64,000 bases of DNA from JAJPHU01 sp035553375 (GTDB lineage: Bacteria; Planctomycetota; Planctomycetia; Gemmatales; Gemmataceae): positions 32,112 through 96,111 of the forward strand of contig DATNCY010000250.1 in NCBI GenBank assembly GCA_035553375.1, given 5' to 3'. The notes beneath the pieces are model-generated. The model made no database searches. It was given only the letters and a program-made list of their open reading frames with translations, and was not told the origin of the DNA. How positions within the stretch are numbered: position 1 is the stretch's first letter; every line of letters starts with the position of its first letter. The translations under genes and the position numbers were made by a program. Positions 36,389 through 44,324 of this stretch are shown here, one piece after another.

Positions 36389-37381
36389 ATGTCACGTCGC
36401 CATCGGCCCGTTGTGAGCTGTTCGGAACTACAGCCCTTTTACGATGCGATCGTGGACGCGGGCAGCGACGTTTCGATGCGTCTGATTCTGTCGGATTGGC
36501 TGGAGGAACACGATCAGCCGCAGGAGGCCGAATTGCTCCGTTTGCATGTGGGGCTGTTGGCAACCTGCTGCGAACCTGAAAAGCACTCCGAGCGTGTGCA
36601 GCAACAGGCACGCTTGGTCGAGTTGCTTGCCGCTGGCGTGCGTCCGTGCGTGCCGCGCTGGATGGTTACGCTCGTTGAGGGGGTGGACATGACGTTCGCC
36701 TGGATTCCGCCTGGGACGTTCCTGATGGGCAGCCCGGCGAGCGAGGCCGACCGGCACGACGATGAGACGCCGCATCGCGTCACGCTGACGCGCGGCTTTC
36801 GCCTGGGCATCCACGCGGTGACGCAGGGGCAGTGGCAGGCGGTGATGGGCGACAATCCCAGCCATTTCAAGGGCGACGACCGCCCTGTGGAGCAGGTTTC
36901 GTGGGATGACTCCCAGGCGTTCTGCACCAAGCTAGGCCAACTCGTGGGTAAGCGTTTCCGCTTGCCCACGGAGGCTGAGTGGGAATACGCTTGCCGCGCC
37001 GGCACGACGACGCCGTTCTTTTTCGGCGAGACGATCGGCACGGACCAGGCCAACTACGACGGCAACTATACCTACGGTCGGGGCAAGAAGGGGGGCTACC
37101 GCCGAAAGACGACGGCGGTGGGCCGTTTTCCGTCCAACGCCTGGGGGCTATTCGACATGCACGGCAATGTTTGGGAATGGTGTCAGGATGGGTATGGCGC
37201 GTATCCACAAAATGATATTAAAGATCCCCAAAGTAGCAATAACGGCGACGCTCGCGTGCTGCGCGGCGGCTCCTGGTACGACGGCTATCCGGACTGGTGC
37301 CGCGCCGCCTGCCGCGGCTGGAACGCGCCTGGCGACCGCGACTACATCCTCGGCTGTCGGGTGGTCTTGTGCCTGGACTGA
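36389..37381 (+). CDS. TIGR02996 domain + formylglycine-generating-enzyme-like (FGE-sulfatase) protein
   Basis: 330 aa, no signal peptide. Start 36389 is chosen because the TIGR02996 domain (about 12-50: PFYDAIVDAGSDVSMRLILS, then DWLEEHDQPQEAELLRL) begins right after it; this domain marks Gemmataceae. Residues about 90-330 are the FGE/SUMF1 fold: MTFAWIPPGTFLMGSPASEA, RPVEQVSWDDSQAFC, RLPTEAEWEYACRAGTT, MHGNVWEWCQDGYGAYP and RVLRGGSWYDGYPDWCRAAC. The usual ending G-F-R is G-C-R here, giving a Cys-rich tail. Whether it oxidises a sulfatase Cys or only binds ligand is open. The gene lies between two copies of a 68-bp direct repeat. Confidence 0.88.
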   Translation: MSRRHRPVVSCSELQPFYDAIVDAGSDVSMRLILSDWLEEHDQPQEAELLRLHVGLLATCCEPEKHSERVQQQARLVELLAAGVRPCVPRWMVTLVEGVDMTFAWIPPGTFLMGSPASEADRHDDETPHRVTLTRGFRLGIHAVTQGQWQAVMGDNPSHFKGDDRPVEQVSWDDSQAFCTKLGQLVGKRFRLPTEAEWEYACRAGTTTPFFFGETIGTDQANYDGNYTYGRGKKGGYRRKTTAVGRFPSNAWGLFDMHGNVWEWCQDGYGAYPQNDIKDPQSSNNGDARVLRGGSWYDGYPDWCRAACRGWNAPGDRDYILGCRVVLCLD

Positions 37382-37510
37382 TTTACCCTTTGCCCTTTGT
37401 TCTTTTACCCTTTTCCCTTTCCGAGCGAAGCGAGGGCGGCGCGGGAAATAATTTAATATAATCATATATTTATATGTTTTATTATGATCGCCATATCGGG
37501 AATTTACCCT

Positions 37511-37578
37511 GTGCTGGCGCTGACGTGGCGAGGGCGGCGGGAGGTCGGATAAAATGTCCTGTGCCGCCGGCGGCTTCA
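37511..37578 (+). repeat. Direct repeat, right copy
   Basis: Copy of the MFS gene end (GTGCTGGCGCTGACGTGGCG then GATAAAATGTCC), located before the DUF4058 gene. The reading frame of the transporter is not continued upstream. The 1318-bp offset spans the FGE gene. The stretch 37440-37490 just before it is strikingly AT-rich for this genome. Confidence 0.8.
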
Positions 37579-37595
37579 CGCGAAGCCGCCGGCGG
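37564..37595 (+). terminator. 14-bp GC-rich hairpin
   Basis: Arms 37564-37577 and 37582-37595 (CCGCCGGCGGCTTC) are exact reverse complements with a 4-nt loop, 25 bp before the DUF4058 ATG. It could end transcription from upstream or form a leader structure over the RBS (AAGGAGCG). Confidence 0.55.
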
Positions 37596-37620
37596 TTGAA
37601 CGCAAGCCAAGGAGCGAACC

Positions 37621-38388
37621 ATGCCCTCGCCGTTCCCAGGAATGAATCCGTATCTGGAGCAGGACGATGTCTGGCACGATTTTCACGATAGCTTCCTACC
37701 GTTGGCCCGCGACCTTCTCAACGCCCAGGTTGGCGCGGATTATATCGTGAAAATTGATGAACATGTCTATATCCATGATCTGGCGGAGGATCAACGTACT
37801 TTATTGGGGAGGGCGGATGTCGCCGTGGCAGAGTTATCGAGTTCGACTCCCTCACACGCTGCTGTGGGAGTGCTGGCGGCTCCCGTGAAGGTGCGATTGC
37901 CTGTCGTCGATATCGAACGCGAGTGTTTTCTTGAGATCCGCGATCGGCGCAATCGGCAACTCGTCACGGTGCTGGAACTGCTCAGCCCCGCGAACAAAAC
38001 ACCGGGACGAGACCGCGATCAGTACATCAACAAGCGCAACCAACTCCTGGCAACCACGGTGCATTTGGTGGAAATCGACCTGCTGCGCGGTGGGCCACGC
38101 ATGCCGTTTGACAATTTGCCGGCTTGTGATTACTACGCGATGGTTAGCCGGGTCGAGCAGCGTCATGACGCTGAATTGTGGCCTCTGACACTCCGCGATC
38201 GCCTGCCTGAAATTCCCATCCCCCTGCGCAAACCGGATGCCGATCTGCGTTTGAATCTGCAAGAAGTCCTGGATCGAATTTACGATAAGGCGGGTTACGC
38301 CAAGTTCATCTACGAGGGCGCACCCGTACCGCCCCTCACGGCTGAAGACGCTGCCTGGGCGCGGACGCTTCTTCCCACGCCCGCTTGA
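37621..38388 (+). CDS. DUF4058 family protein
   Basis: 255 aa, typical length. It begins with the family signature MPSPFPGMNPYLEQ, then VWHDFHDSFLP. The core carries IERECFLEIRDRRNRQLVTV, LELLSPANKTPG and HLVEIDLLRGG, and ends with LNLQEVLDRIYDKAGY. The acidic and Lys positions in the core resemble a nuclease-type fold, but no activity has been shown to my knowledge. AAGGAG lies 7 nt upstream of the ATG. Convergent with the solute-binding lipoprotein gene, leaving 5 bp between them. Confidence 0.92.
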   Translation: MPSPFPGMNPYLEQDDVWHDFHDSFLPLARDLLNAQVGADYIVKIDEHVYIHDLAEDQRTLLGRADVAVAELSSSTPSHAAVGVLAAPVKVRLPVVDIERECFLEIRDRRNRQLVTVLELLSPANKTPGRDRDQYINKRNQLLATTVHLVEIDLLRGGPRMPFDNLPACDYYAMVSRVEQRHDAELWPLTLRDRLPEIPIPLRKPDADLRLNLQEVLDRIYDKAGYAKFIYEGAPVPPLTAEDAAWARTLLPTPA

Positions 38389-38393
38389 TGTCC

Positions 38394-39902
38394 TCATTTC
38401 GCCAGCAATCCCAGACTGCGGCGATAATCCGCCGTGTGCGCTTCAACACCTTGCTCGCGATCCAACTTCGTCCAGGCTTCGGCCACCCGATGCAGCGTCT
38501 TGTCGGCGTCGCTGTTTTTGAGCAGAGCGTCGCGGACTGCCTGGACGAGAACGGCGCGGTGCGCCGCCTGGTGGGGTGTACGTAGGCAGAGTGCGGGATT
38601 TTTCAGACCGCGATGCAGCAGCGTTTCCTGGAGCGTCTGGCGGAGCATCAACTCGGTTTTCTCCTCCAAATCGAAGGAATCCCAGCGTTCGCGATACAAC
38701 TGCTCGGTGCGGATGGGACCGCCATGTCCGTTAGCCCCTAAAAATATCTGCATACTCGTTTTTGGTCCGCTCAGTTCCGCCAGCAAATCGAAGGCGGCGG
38801 TCGTGTGTTCGCTGGAGCGCGGCACTACGGCCAGCCAGCCGGCGCCGCCCAGGTAGGGCACGCGATTGCCCTCCGGCGTTGGTTGCGGCTTGCCCGTGTT
38901 GAAGTCGAAATAGTGATCGCCGCCCGGCACCCGACACACGCCGACCTTATCGTGTAGCGCCGGCGTCTTCTGGAACACCTTTAACCATGGCGCATCGGTC
39001 AGACACAACACGGCTCGGCCGGCGCGAAATGCCTCCTCGGGAGTGTCGGCCGGCTCGACCGGACGGCATGCTTGCCAGCGCTGCAATTGTTTCAACGCAT
39101 CCACAAATCCGGGAGTGGCAATGCGCGGTCGGCCGGTCTTCAGATCGTAGTGGAAGGAGAACATGTCGTCCTGATGATCGGCGCGGCGAGCCTCGTCCGC
39201 GGGGACGGCCCGCCGAGCGAAGCCGGCGGCGACGGTGTAGAAGAGGCGATCGAGATCGGCGACGTCACGCGGCAGCGGCGGCAAACTCGGCTCAGACTGC
39301 CCCTTTGCTTTCTGCTGAAAATACTCGGCGATTTGCGCGAATTGCTCCCAGGTGGCCGGAGCGGTGAGTTCCCGGCCGAACTTCTCACGGAAGGCCGTTT
39401 TGTGTGCCGGGTTCTCCAGCAAGTCGCGGCGGTAGCAGCACAGAGGCGATTCGCCGACCAGAGGCAGTCCATAGGGCGTACTCTCCCACAGAACCAGTTG
39501 CTCACGATAAATCGGCAGCAGATCGGTCCAGGCATAGGGGTTGTCGCGCGCGGTGCGGTCCGCGGGTATCATCGCCAACTGGTCAACCGCCGCCCAGCGC
39601 GGCAACTCGGCCGGAGCGATAATCCACACATCGGCCGCTCCCGCAGTTTGTGGCCCCTTCTCCTTCGCGAAATCGTAGCGGAGAATCTTGAGGATCACGC
39701 CTTGCCGCAGTGCCCACGATTGTCCGGGACCGCGCAGCAGGGACGCCGTCGCCTCGGTCGGGCAGGCGATTCGCAACTCCACTCCCTGATGAGGAGACAC
39801 GGGAACATCGATCGAAGTGGATGCGGGCCGGCAACCGCTGATCTCGATAATGATGAGAAGAGAGCAAAAAAGAAGCCACACACGCCCGCTTTTCCGTTGC
39901 AT
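38394..39902 (-). CDS. Extracellular solute-binding lipoprotein (family 1-like)
   Basis: 502 aa with a lipoprotein signal (LLIIIEISGC). The rest fits the periplasmic binding fold of ABC importers: LRIACPTEATASLLRG at the start, ADVWIIAPAELPRW, YGLPLVGESPLCCYRRDLL, TWEQFAQIAEYFQQ and GGAGWLAVVPRSSEHTTAAF. No permease or ATPase gene is adjacent, so the transporter must lie elsewhere or the protein binds ligand without transport. Ligand unknown; sugar is the commonest for the family. Confidence 0.8.
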   Translation of the reverse strand: MQRKSGRVWLLFCSLLIIIEISGCRPASTSIDVPVSPHQGVELRIACPTEATASLLRGPGQSWALRQGVILKILRYDFAKEKGPQTAGAADVWIIAPAELPRWAAVDQLAMIPADRTARDNPYAWTDLLPIYREQLVLWESTPYGLPLVGESPLCCYRRDLLENPAHKTAFREKFGRELTAPATWEQFAQIAEYFQQKAKGQSEPSLPPLPRDVADLDRLFYTVAAGFARRAVPADEARRADHQDDMFSFHYDLKTGRPRIATPGFVDALKQLQRWQACRPVEPADTPEEAFRAGRAVLCLTDAPWLKVFQKTPALHDKVGVCRVPGGDHYFDFNTGKPQPTPEGNRVPYLGGAGWLAVVPRSSEHTTAAFDLLAELSGPKTSMQIFLGANGHGGPIRTEQLYRERWDSFDLEEKTELMLRQTLQETLLHRGLKNPALCLRTPHQAAHRAVLVQAVRDALLKNSDADKTLHRVAEAWTKLDREQGVEAHTADYRRSLGLLAK

Positions 39903-40283
39903 GGGTGCCGCCTTGGTCCTTACAATGATGTTATCTCACCCTTCGTATCCACTCATTGTACAGTGCTTGGGTCAAGGATCGACATCCTCAAAGGTGGCGA
40001 TGAAGGTGTGAGGTATACGAGGGTTGGCGCTCGCGTGCAAACGGCGCTGCCTTTCGCATGAACTATCCCGAGTCTTCGCGAGGAGGATGCGGGTCTATCC
40101 AGCGCTCTCGGAGGTTGGACGGACTCACCTGGCAGCGACGTTGTGGATTCGCCCTATCTCGGACCAGCGAGGGATGGACGCTGTTTGTCCACCCATTCCT
40201 TGTAGGCCGCCTGATCCGACGCAATGAGGCGCAGTCGGGCCTTCCGAGAAGGCGTGTCTCGACATAAGGAACGAGGTCGTTTC
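39903..40283. other. Divergent intergenic region (381 bp)
   Basis: Between the solute-binding lipoprotein and the FHA gene. An in-frame extension of the FHA gene reaches back to 40224 but is Arg-rich and unlike the family. Short open frames elsewhere look random. No repeat or hairpin noticed. Confidence 0.4.
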
Positions 40284-41027
40284 ATGAAGCTAAGCCTGGT
40301 CGTACTAACTCCTGGCCCCAACCAAGGCAAGTTGCTGGAGATCAAGCTATCCCAATTCGTCGTGGGACGCGATCCGCAGTGCCACCTTCGTCCAGCCAGT
40401 GCGATGATCAGCAAACGCCACTGTGCCGTGCTGCAACGTGAAGGCAAAGCCTTCGTGCGCGACTTCGATAGCACCAATGGCACCTTCGTCAACAACGAGC
40501 CGGTCAAAGGGGAAATCGAACTGCATCAGGGCGACCAGCTAAAGATGGGGCCGCTGCTTTTCGAGGTGCGCATCGAGGGCAGTGCGCCGGTGAATCGTCC
40601 GACGCCGCCGCCGCCGACCAAACCGCTCACCAAGACGGTTGCCGCCGACAAGTCCAAGACGCCGATACCCGTCTCGGCGGCCAAAGCGACTGCTCCCGCC
40701 AAGCCGCCCGCGAACGCCAAAGCGAACCCTCCCGCGGAACCGGCCGCCGCATCTGCCGAGAAGTCGGAGGACACGGCTGCCAGCGATGACGACGATATTG
40801 CCGCCATGCTGCTGTCGCTCCACGACGATGGTTCCCCCACCTTCTCAAGTAGTCCTGAGGTTCCCGAAGGCAGCACCGTCCACGAGATGCCGCTGCCGCC
40901 GGAGGTCGCCGCCCAGATGGCCAAGAACGAGAAGGAGAAGGAAAAAGAGAAGCCCAAGTCACCCGGCAACACCTCTAGTGCCGCCAAGAGCATTCTGGAG
41001 AAGTACATGAAACGGCCGCGTACCTGA
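40284..41027 (+). CDS. FHA-domain protein
   Basis: 247 aa, cytoplasmic. Start 40284 (MKLSLVVLTPGPNQGKLLEI) matches the usual FHA beginning and has AAGGAACGAGG upstream. FHA domain at residues 5-100: FVVGRDPQCHLRP, SKRHCAVLQ and DFDSTNGTFVNNEPV hold the phosphothreonine-binding Arg, Ser and Asn. A long Ala/Pro/Lys linker follows, then a short acidic patch (DDDDIAAML) and a C-terminal helix ending YMKRPRT. Likely a phospho-signalling adaptor for Ser/Thr kinases, which planctomycetes carry in number; partner not visible here. Confidence 0.88.
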   Translation: MKLSLVVLTPGPNQGKLLEIKLSQFVVGRDPQCHLRPASAMISKRHCAVLQREGKAFVRDFDSTNGTFVNNEPVKGEIELHQGDQLKMGPLLFEVRIEGSAPVNRPTPPPPTKPLTKTVAADKSKTPIPVSAAKATAPAKPPANAKANPPAEPAAASAEKSEDTAASDDDDIAAMLLSLHDDGSPTFSSSPEVPEGSTVHEMPLPPEVAAQMAKNEKEKEKEKPKSPGNTSSAAKSILEKYMKRPRT

Positions 41028-41050
41028 TGCGGTGTATCTCTCGACGACCA

Positions 41051-41096
41051 ACTCGCGGCCCGAGCAAAGGATTTCCTTGCTCGCGCCGCGGGCTGG
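41051..41096. repeat. Palindromic repeat (CAGCCCGCAGCG family), diverged copy
   Basis: The right half CCTTGCTCGCGCCGCGGGCT fits the family; the left half (CGCGGCCCGAGCAAAGG) carries mismatches. It sits 23 bp after the FHA gene stop and before mutY. Confidence 0.6.
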
Positions 41097-41131
41097 TAGA
41101 TGCCGTCCCCTTCGGAACGCGAGACTGATTC

Positions 41132-42271
41132 GTGACGCCGCGCCGTCGTTCTCTCCCACCCGCTACGGATTCTCCTGATCCCGCCGATTGGCGTTCCTGG
41201 CTCGTTCGCCGTCTGCGTCCGTGGTTTTTGCGCCATCAGCGCGATTTACCCTGGCGTCACAATCGCGATCCCTATCGCATTTGGGTTAGCGAGGTCATGC
41301 TTCAGCAGACCCAGGTTGCCACCGTCATCCCCTATTTCGAGCGATTCCTTCACGCCTTCCCCACACTGGCCGATCTCGCTGCGGCGGAGGAACAGGACGT
41401 ACTGCGTTTGTGGGAGGGGCTGGGCTACTATCGGCGGGCGCGCGATCTGCATCGCGCCGCTCGCGCAATCATCGCCCACCATGACGGACGCTTCCCCGAC
41501 GACCTCGCCGCGCTAAGCGATCTGCCGGGATTGGGCCGCTACACCTGCAACGCGGTCCTCTCGCAAGCTTTTGATCGCCGTTTGCCGATCCTCGAAGCCA
41601 ACAGCCAGCGCGTGCTGAGCCGGCTATTTGGCCGCGCTGAGGATCCACGCCAGGGACCAGCTCGCCGTTGGCTGTGGCAAGCCGCCGAGGACATCCTGCC
41701 CCAGCGCGACATCGGTACGTTCAATCAAGCGCTCATGGAATTGGGCGCCCTCGTCTGCACGCCCACCGCGCCGCGCTGCTCCGGCTGTCCGCTGGCCGCG
41801 CGCTGCGTGGCCCGACAACTCGGTCAGCAAGAGACGATTCCCGCCCGCACACCTCCCCCAGAGACCACGCGTATTCAGGAAGCCGCTGTGGTCGTCCGGC
41901 GTGGCTCGACGGTGTTGCTGGCGCAGCGCCCGCCAAGCGGCCGTTGGGCCGGCTTGTGGGAATTTCCGCATGGCCCATTGATGGACGGCGAAACGCACGA
42001 AACGGCTGCCGCGCGGCTGCCGCATGACTTGACCGGATTGCAAACGCGGCTGGGGCCGGAATTGCTCACCATCCGCCACGGTGTCACGCGCTATCACATC
42101 ACGCTGACCTGTTTCGAGTCCGCATATATCGCCGGCGAATTCCGCTCCGATTTCTATGTCCAGGGCCGTTGGTTGCCTGTCGCCGACCTCGCCGCTTACC
42201 CCGTCAGCGCTCCGCAGCGCCGCCTCGCGCGCTTCCTCACTTCTCCCAGTCGGCAACCCCGTCTATTCTGA
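41132..42271 (+). CDS. mutY: A/G-specific adenine glycosylase MutY
   Basis: 379 aa from GTG 41132; no better start exists downstream. It removes adenine mispaired with 8-oxoguanine. The catalytic Glu54 is in SEVMLQQTQV, the helix-hairpin-helix is LPGLGRYT (131-138), the 4Fe-4S Cys set is CTPTAPRC, CSGC, CPLAARC, and the C-terminal Nudix-like domain that reads 8-oxoG starts near QEAAVVVRRGSTVLLAQR. The block that normally reads V/L-D-G-N, with the second catalytic Asp, is ILEANSQRVLSR here, so Asp becomes Glu155. It lies directly upstream of the TlpA-like selenoprotein gene. Confidence 0.93.
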   Translation: MTPRRRSLPPATDSPDPADWRSWLVRRLRPWFLRHQRDLPWRHNRDPYRIWVSEVMLQQTQVATVIPYFERFLHAFPTLADLAAAEEQDVLRLWEGLGYYRRARDLHRAARAIIAHHDGRFPDDLAALSDLPGLGRYTCNAVLSQAFDRRLPILEANSQRVLSRLFGRAEDPRQGPARRWLWQAAEDILPQRDIGTFNQALMELGALVCTPTAPRCSGCPLAARCVARQLGQQETIPARTPPPETTRIQEAAVVVRRGSTVLLAQRPPSGRWAGLWEFPHGPLMDGETHETAAARLPHDLTGLQTRLGPELLTIRHGVTRYHITLTCFESAYIAGEFRSDFYVQGRWLPVADLAAYPVSAPQRRLARFLTSPSRQPRLF

Positions 42272-42277
42272 TCGACG

Positions 42278-42306
42278 CTGACAGCGAATCGACCGGATGG
42301 TATTAT
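42278..42306 (+). promoter_or_regulatory. Predicted sigma-70-type promoter of the selenoprotein gene
   Basis: CTGACA (42278-42283) and TATTAT (42301-42306) are separated by 17 bp, each one mismatch from consensus. An overlapping TATAAT at 42304 has a longer spacer. The element starts 6 bp after the mutY stop and 42 bp before the ATG, so the gene can be transcribed on its own. Confidence 0.55.
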
Positions 42307-42347
42307 AATCGACAAGTACGGAACAAAATCCCAATCGAGGATGTGTT

Positions 42348-42878
42348 ATGCGGACTTTGGCTCGCATGCTATCGATGCTGCTGCTGGGCGTGGCCTTGAT
42401 CGGCTGCATTTCGACCAGCACCAACACCGGCCTGAGCAAAGGCAAGACGGCCCAGGCGATTCGCGGTATCGACGCCGACGGCGAATCGTTCCAGCTCAGC
42501 GATTACCGCGGCAAGGTGGTGCTGCTCGACTTCTGGGCCTCCTACTGAGGCCCGTGCCGCAGCATGTTTGCACACGAGCGGTCGCTCGTGCAAAAGTATG
42601 AGGGCCAGCCGTTCGCCCTCCTCGGCGTCAATTGCGATGACTCGCGCGAGAAACTTCAGAAGGCGCAGAAGAAATATAATCTGAATTGGCGTTCGTGGTG
42701 GGACGGCAACGGCCGGATCAGTACGCAATGGAAGGTGGACGGTCTACCGACGCTCTTCCTCATCGATCACAAGGGCATGATCCGCTGGGACAGCCAGGGC
42801 GTTCCCGATCTCAAACGCATGGACGCCTTGATCGAGCAACTCGTTCAGGAAGCGAAATCGGCTCGCGAAGCGTCTTGA
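42348..42878 (+). CDS. TlpA/thioredoxin-like lipoprotein with in-frame TGA, predicted selenocysteine (UGPC)
   Basis: 177 codons read as one frame from ATG 42348 (GAGG 7 nt upstream) to 42878 if TGA 42546-42548 is decoded as Sec67. The N-terminus is a lipoprotein signal (MLLLGVALIGC). The TlpA fold follows: FQLSDYRGKVVLLDFWASY, then Sec-GPC (67-70) in place of CGPC, RSMFAHERSLVQKY, LLGVNCDDSREKL and the cis-Pro motif DGLPTLFLIDHKG. Nothing else in the frame is damaged. A SECIS-like hairpin lies 19-46 nt past the TGA. The likely role is a membrane-anchored periplasmic thiol/disulfide or peroxide reductase. The alternative is a nonsense mutation of TGC or TGT, giving a 66-aa fragment. selA/selB/selC are not in this window. 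Confidence 0.8.
42567..42594 (+). promoter_or_regulatory. Predicted bacterial SECIS hairpin
   Basis: The stem is UUUGC + ACGAGC paired with GCUCGU + GCAAA (11 bp), with a 2-nt bulge (AC, 42572-42573) on the 5' side and the apical loop GGUC (42580-42583). The loop begins 32 nt after the UGA, inside the 16-37 nt range used for bacterial SECIS models, and carries the required early G. The E. coli fdhF element also presents GGUC in its loop and a bulge on the 5' arm. The hairpin is within the coding sequence, as expected in bacteria. Confidence 0.7.
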
Positions 42879-42901
42879 GCGAAAGCGGAGCATTTATCTT
42901 C

Positions 42902-42952
42902 ACCAGCCCGCAGCGCCAGCAAGGAATTCCCTTGCTGGCGCTGCGGGCTGGT
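42902..42952. terminator. Palindromic repeat (CAGCCCGCAGCG family), copy 2
   Basis: Perfect 23-bp arms (42902-42924, 42930-42952) with a 5-nt loop, placed between the convergent selenoprotein and Pro-rich protein genes. It starts 23 bp after one stop and ends 12 bp from the other, so it can terminate both. Confidence 0.85.
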
Positions 42953-42964
42953 AAGGTCTTGTCC

Positions 42965-44212
42965 TTACGGGCCGATGTTTGTCGCCAAATGGACGTTCGG
43001 CGCGGACATCTCCGGAATCGTCAGGATCTTGTTCAGCAACTGCCGCTCGGTGCGGGCGTTGGCCACCTTCACCTTGACCAGCACGCTGCCATCACGCTGC
43101 CTTTCGACCAGCACGTCGCTAGCCTTTCTTCCACACACGGCCATGACCTGACGCTTGAGATTCTCCGGCACGATAGGGCGTAACACTCCCGTCGCGGCCG
43201 CCTGGGCCGCAGGCTTCGGCGCAGGTTCGTCTTCAAAGACGATGACGCCTGGTTGTCCCTTGTCGGTTTCGTTTGATTGCGTCGCGTAAGCGGGCGGCCA
43301 GCGACGCACCGGCCGAATAGCGGAGCCGTCGATCGGCTTCGAGGGCGTGGGCGTGGTCGGCCGCTTGACGCTCGTATTATTGTGTCCCGCAGTCGAACCG
43401 AGGACGGCGTGCTGAACGGTCGGCGTGGGCGGAACAACCGGAGCCGCCTTCATGGGAATTGGCGTTGGCAGAGCAACCGGAATCGCCTTCACGGGAGTCG
43501 GCGTGGGTTTTGCCGCAGGCTTCGCCGGAGCCTCGAACGGTCGCGGAGTAGGTTGGCTCCATTTCTTCGGCGGCGTCGGTGTCAGGAGGGCATCCGCCGA
43601 GGCGGGCGTGGAACCGTGGTACGACGTGGGATCCGATGCGAAGACATCCGGTTTGCTCACGCGCGCGGGCTTGCTCGTCTTTTGCTTGGCCGGAGCGGTC
43701 GGAGTCGGCGGCGGGACCTGAATCATCGTTTTCGCTTTGGGCTTCGCTTTGGTCTCGGACTCCCAGGAGATGGCGGAGCGGTTCTGGCTGGTGGAGGTCT
43801 TCGGCAATGTCAGAACATCCGCGGAGTCGGCCTTGACGGTCTTGATCTTTGGATAGACCGTTTGGTCCGTGGTTGCGATGGCCGAGGCAGATTGGGTGCT
43901 GATCGGCTTCGCCGGCAGGATCTTGGGCAATTGCAATTTCTCATTCCGAGCGTCTGATCCGCGTGGCGGCAGGGCGGTCGGCAACGGTAGTATCGTCCGT
44001 GGCATAGACAGCTTGGCTGGTTGCTTCTGCGGCGGCGCGATCGGTGCCGGCGTAACATTTTCCGCGGTGGTCTCCTCGAACTCGATCGTCGCCATCGGCG
44101 TCCGCTGGTCGCGGACAAGGTCGGACGAGGGCTGCGCCAACGCCGGGCGTGCCAGCCCCACCACGCCGGTCGCCAGGAGAATTCCGACGGCACGTTGCAG
44201 TGCCCTACGCAT
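42965..44212 (-). CDS. Secreted Pro/Thr/Lys-rich protein with BON-like C-terminus
   Basis: 415 aa. The start is ATG 44212, with GGAG 8 nt upstream and a signal peptide behind it (AVGILLATGVVGLARPALAQ). The frame stays open upstream but there it runs through a microsatellite and the next gene, so that part is not used. The middle 300 residues are low complexity (repeats of KPxPTPxKAxP). The C-terminal 75 residues (LKRQVMAVCGRKASDVLVER, then VLVKVKVANARTERQLLNKI) look like a BON-type alpha/beta module. Possibly envelope-associated; function unknown. Confidence 0.75.
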   Translation of the reverse strand: MRRALQRAVGILLATGVVGLARPALAQPSSDLVRDQRTPMATIEFEETTAENVTPAPIAPPQKQPAKLSMPRTILPLPTALPPRGSDARNEKLQLPKILPAKPISTQSASAIATTDQTVYPKIKTVKADSADVLTLPKTSTSQNRSAISWESETKAKPKAKTMIQVPPPTPTAPAKQKTSKPARVSKPDVFASDPTSYHGSTPASADALLTPTPPKKWSQPTPRPFEAPAKPAAKPTPTPVKAIPVALPTPIPMKAAPVVPPTPTVQHAVLGSTAGHNNTSVKRPTTPTPSKPIDGSAIRPVRRWPPAYATQSNETDKGQPGVIVFEDEPAPKPAAQAAATGVLRPIVPENLKRQVMAVCGRKASDVLVERQRDGSVLVKVKVANARTERQLLNKILTIPEMSAPNVHLATNIGP

Positions 44213-44233
44213 GGTTGGGTCTCCAAAAAAGTC

Positions 44234-44311
44234 AGAATGCAGAATGTAGAATGCAGAATGCAGAATCGAAACTGTTCCGTTCTTCCATTCTGCATTCTTC
44301 ATTCTGCATTC
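44234..44311. repeat. GAATGCAGA microsatellite in inverted arms
   Basis: Left part (44234-44266) has four imperfect copies of AGAATGC; right part (44285-44311) has the reverse complement (TTCTGCATTCTTCATTCTGC). Together they can fold into a long hairpin between two minus-strand genes. It is AT-richer than the genome and looks like a mobile palindromic repeat. Confidence 0.75.
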
Positions 44312-44324
44312 CGCGTTGGGGTTG

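Noticed and set aside
36389..37381. Diversity-generating retroelement target gene
   Set aside because: The C-terminal fold fits, but there is no reverse transcriptase or template repeat in the window; kept only as a low-interest remark.
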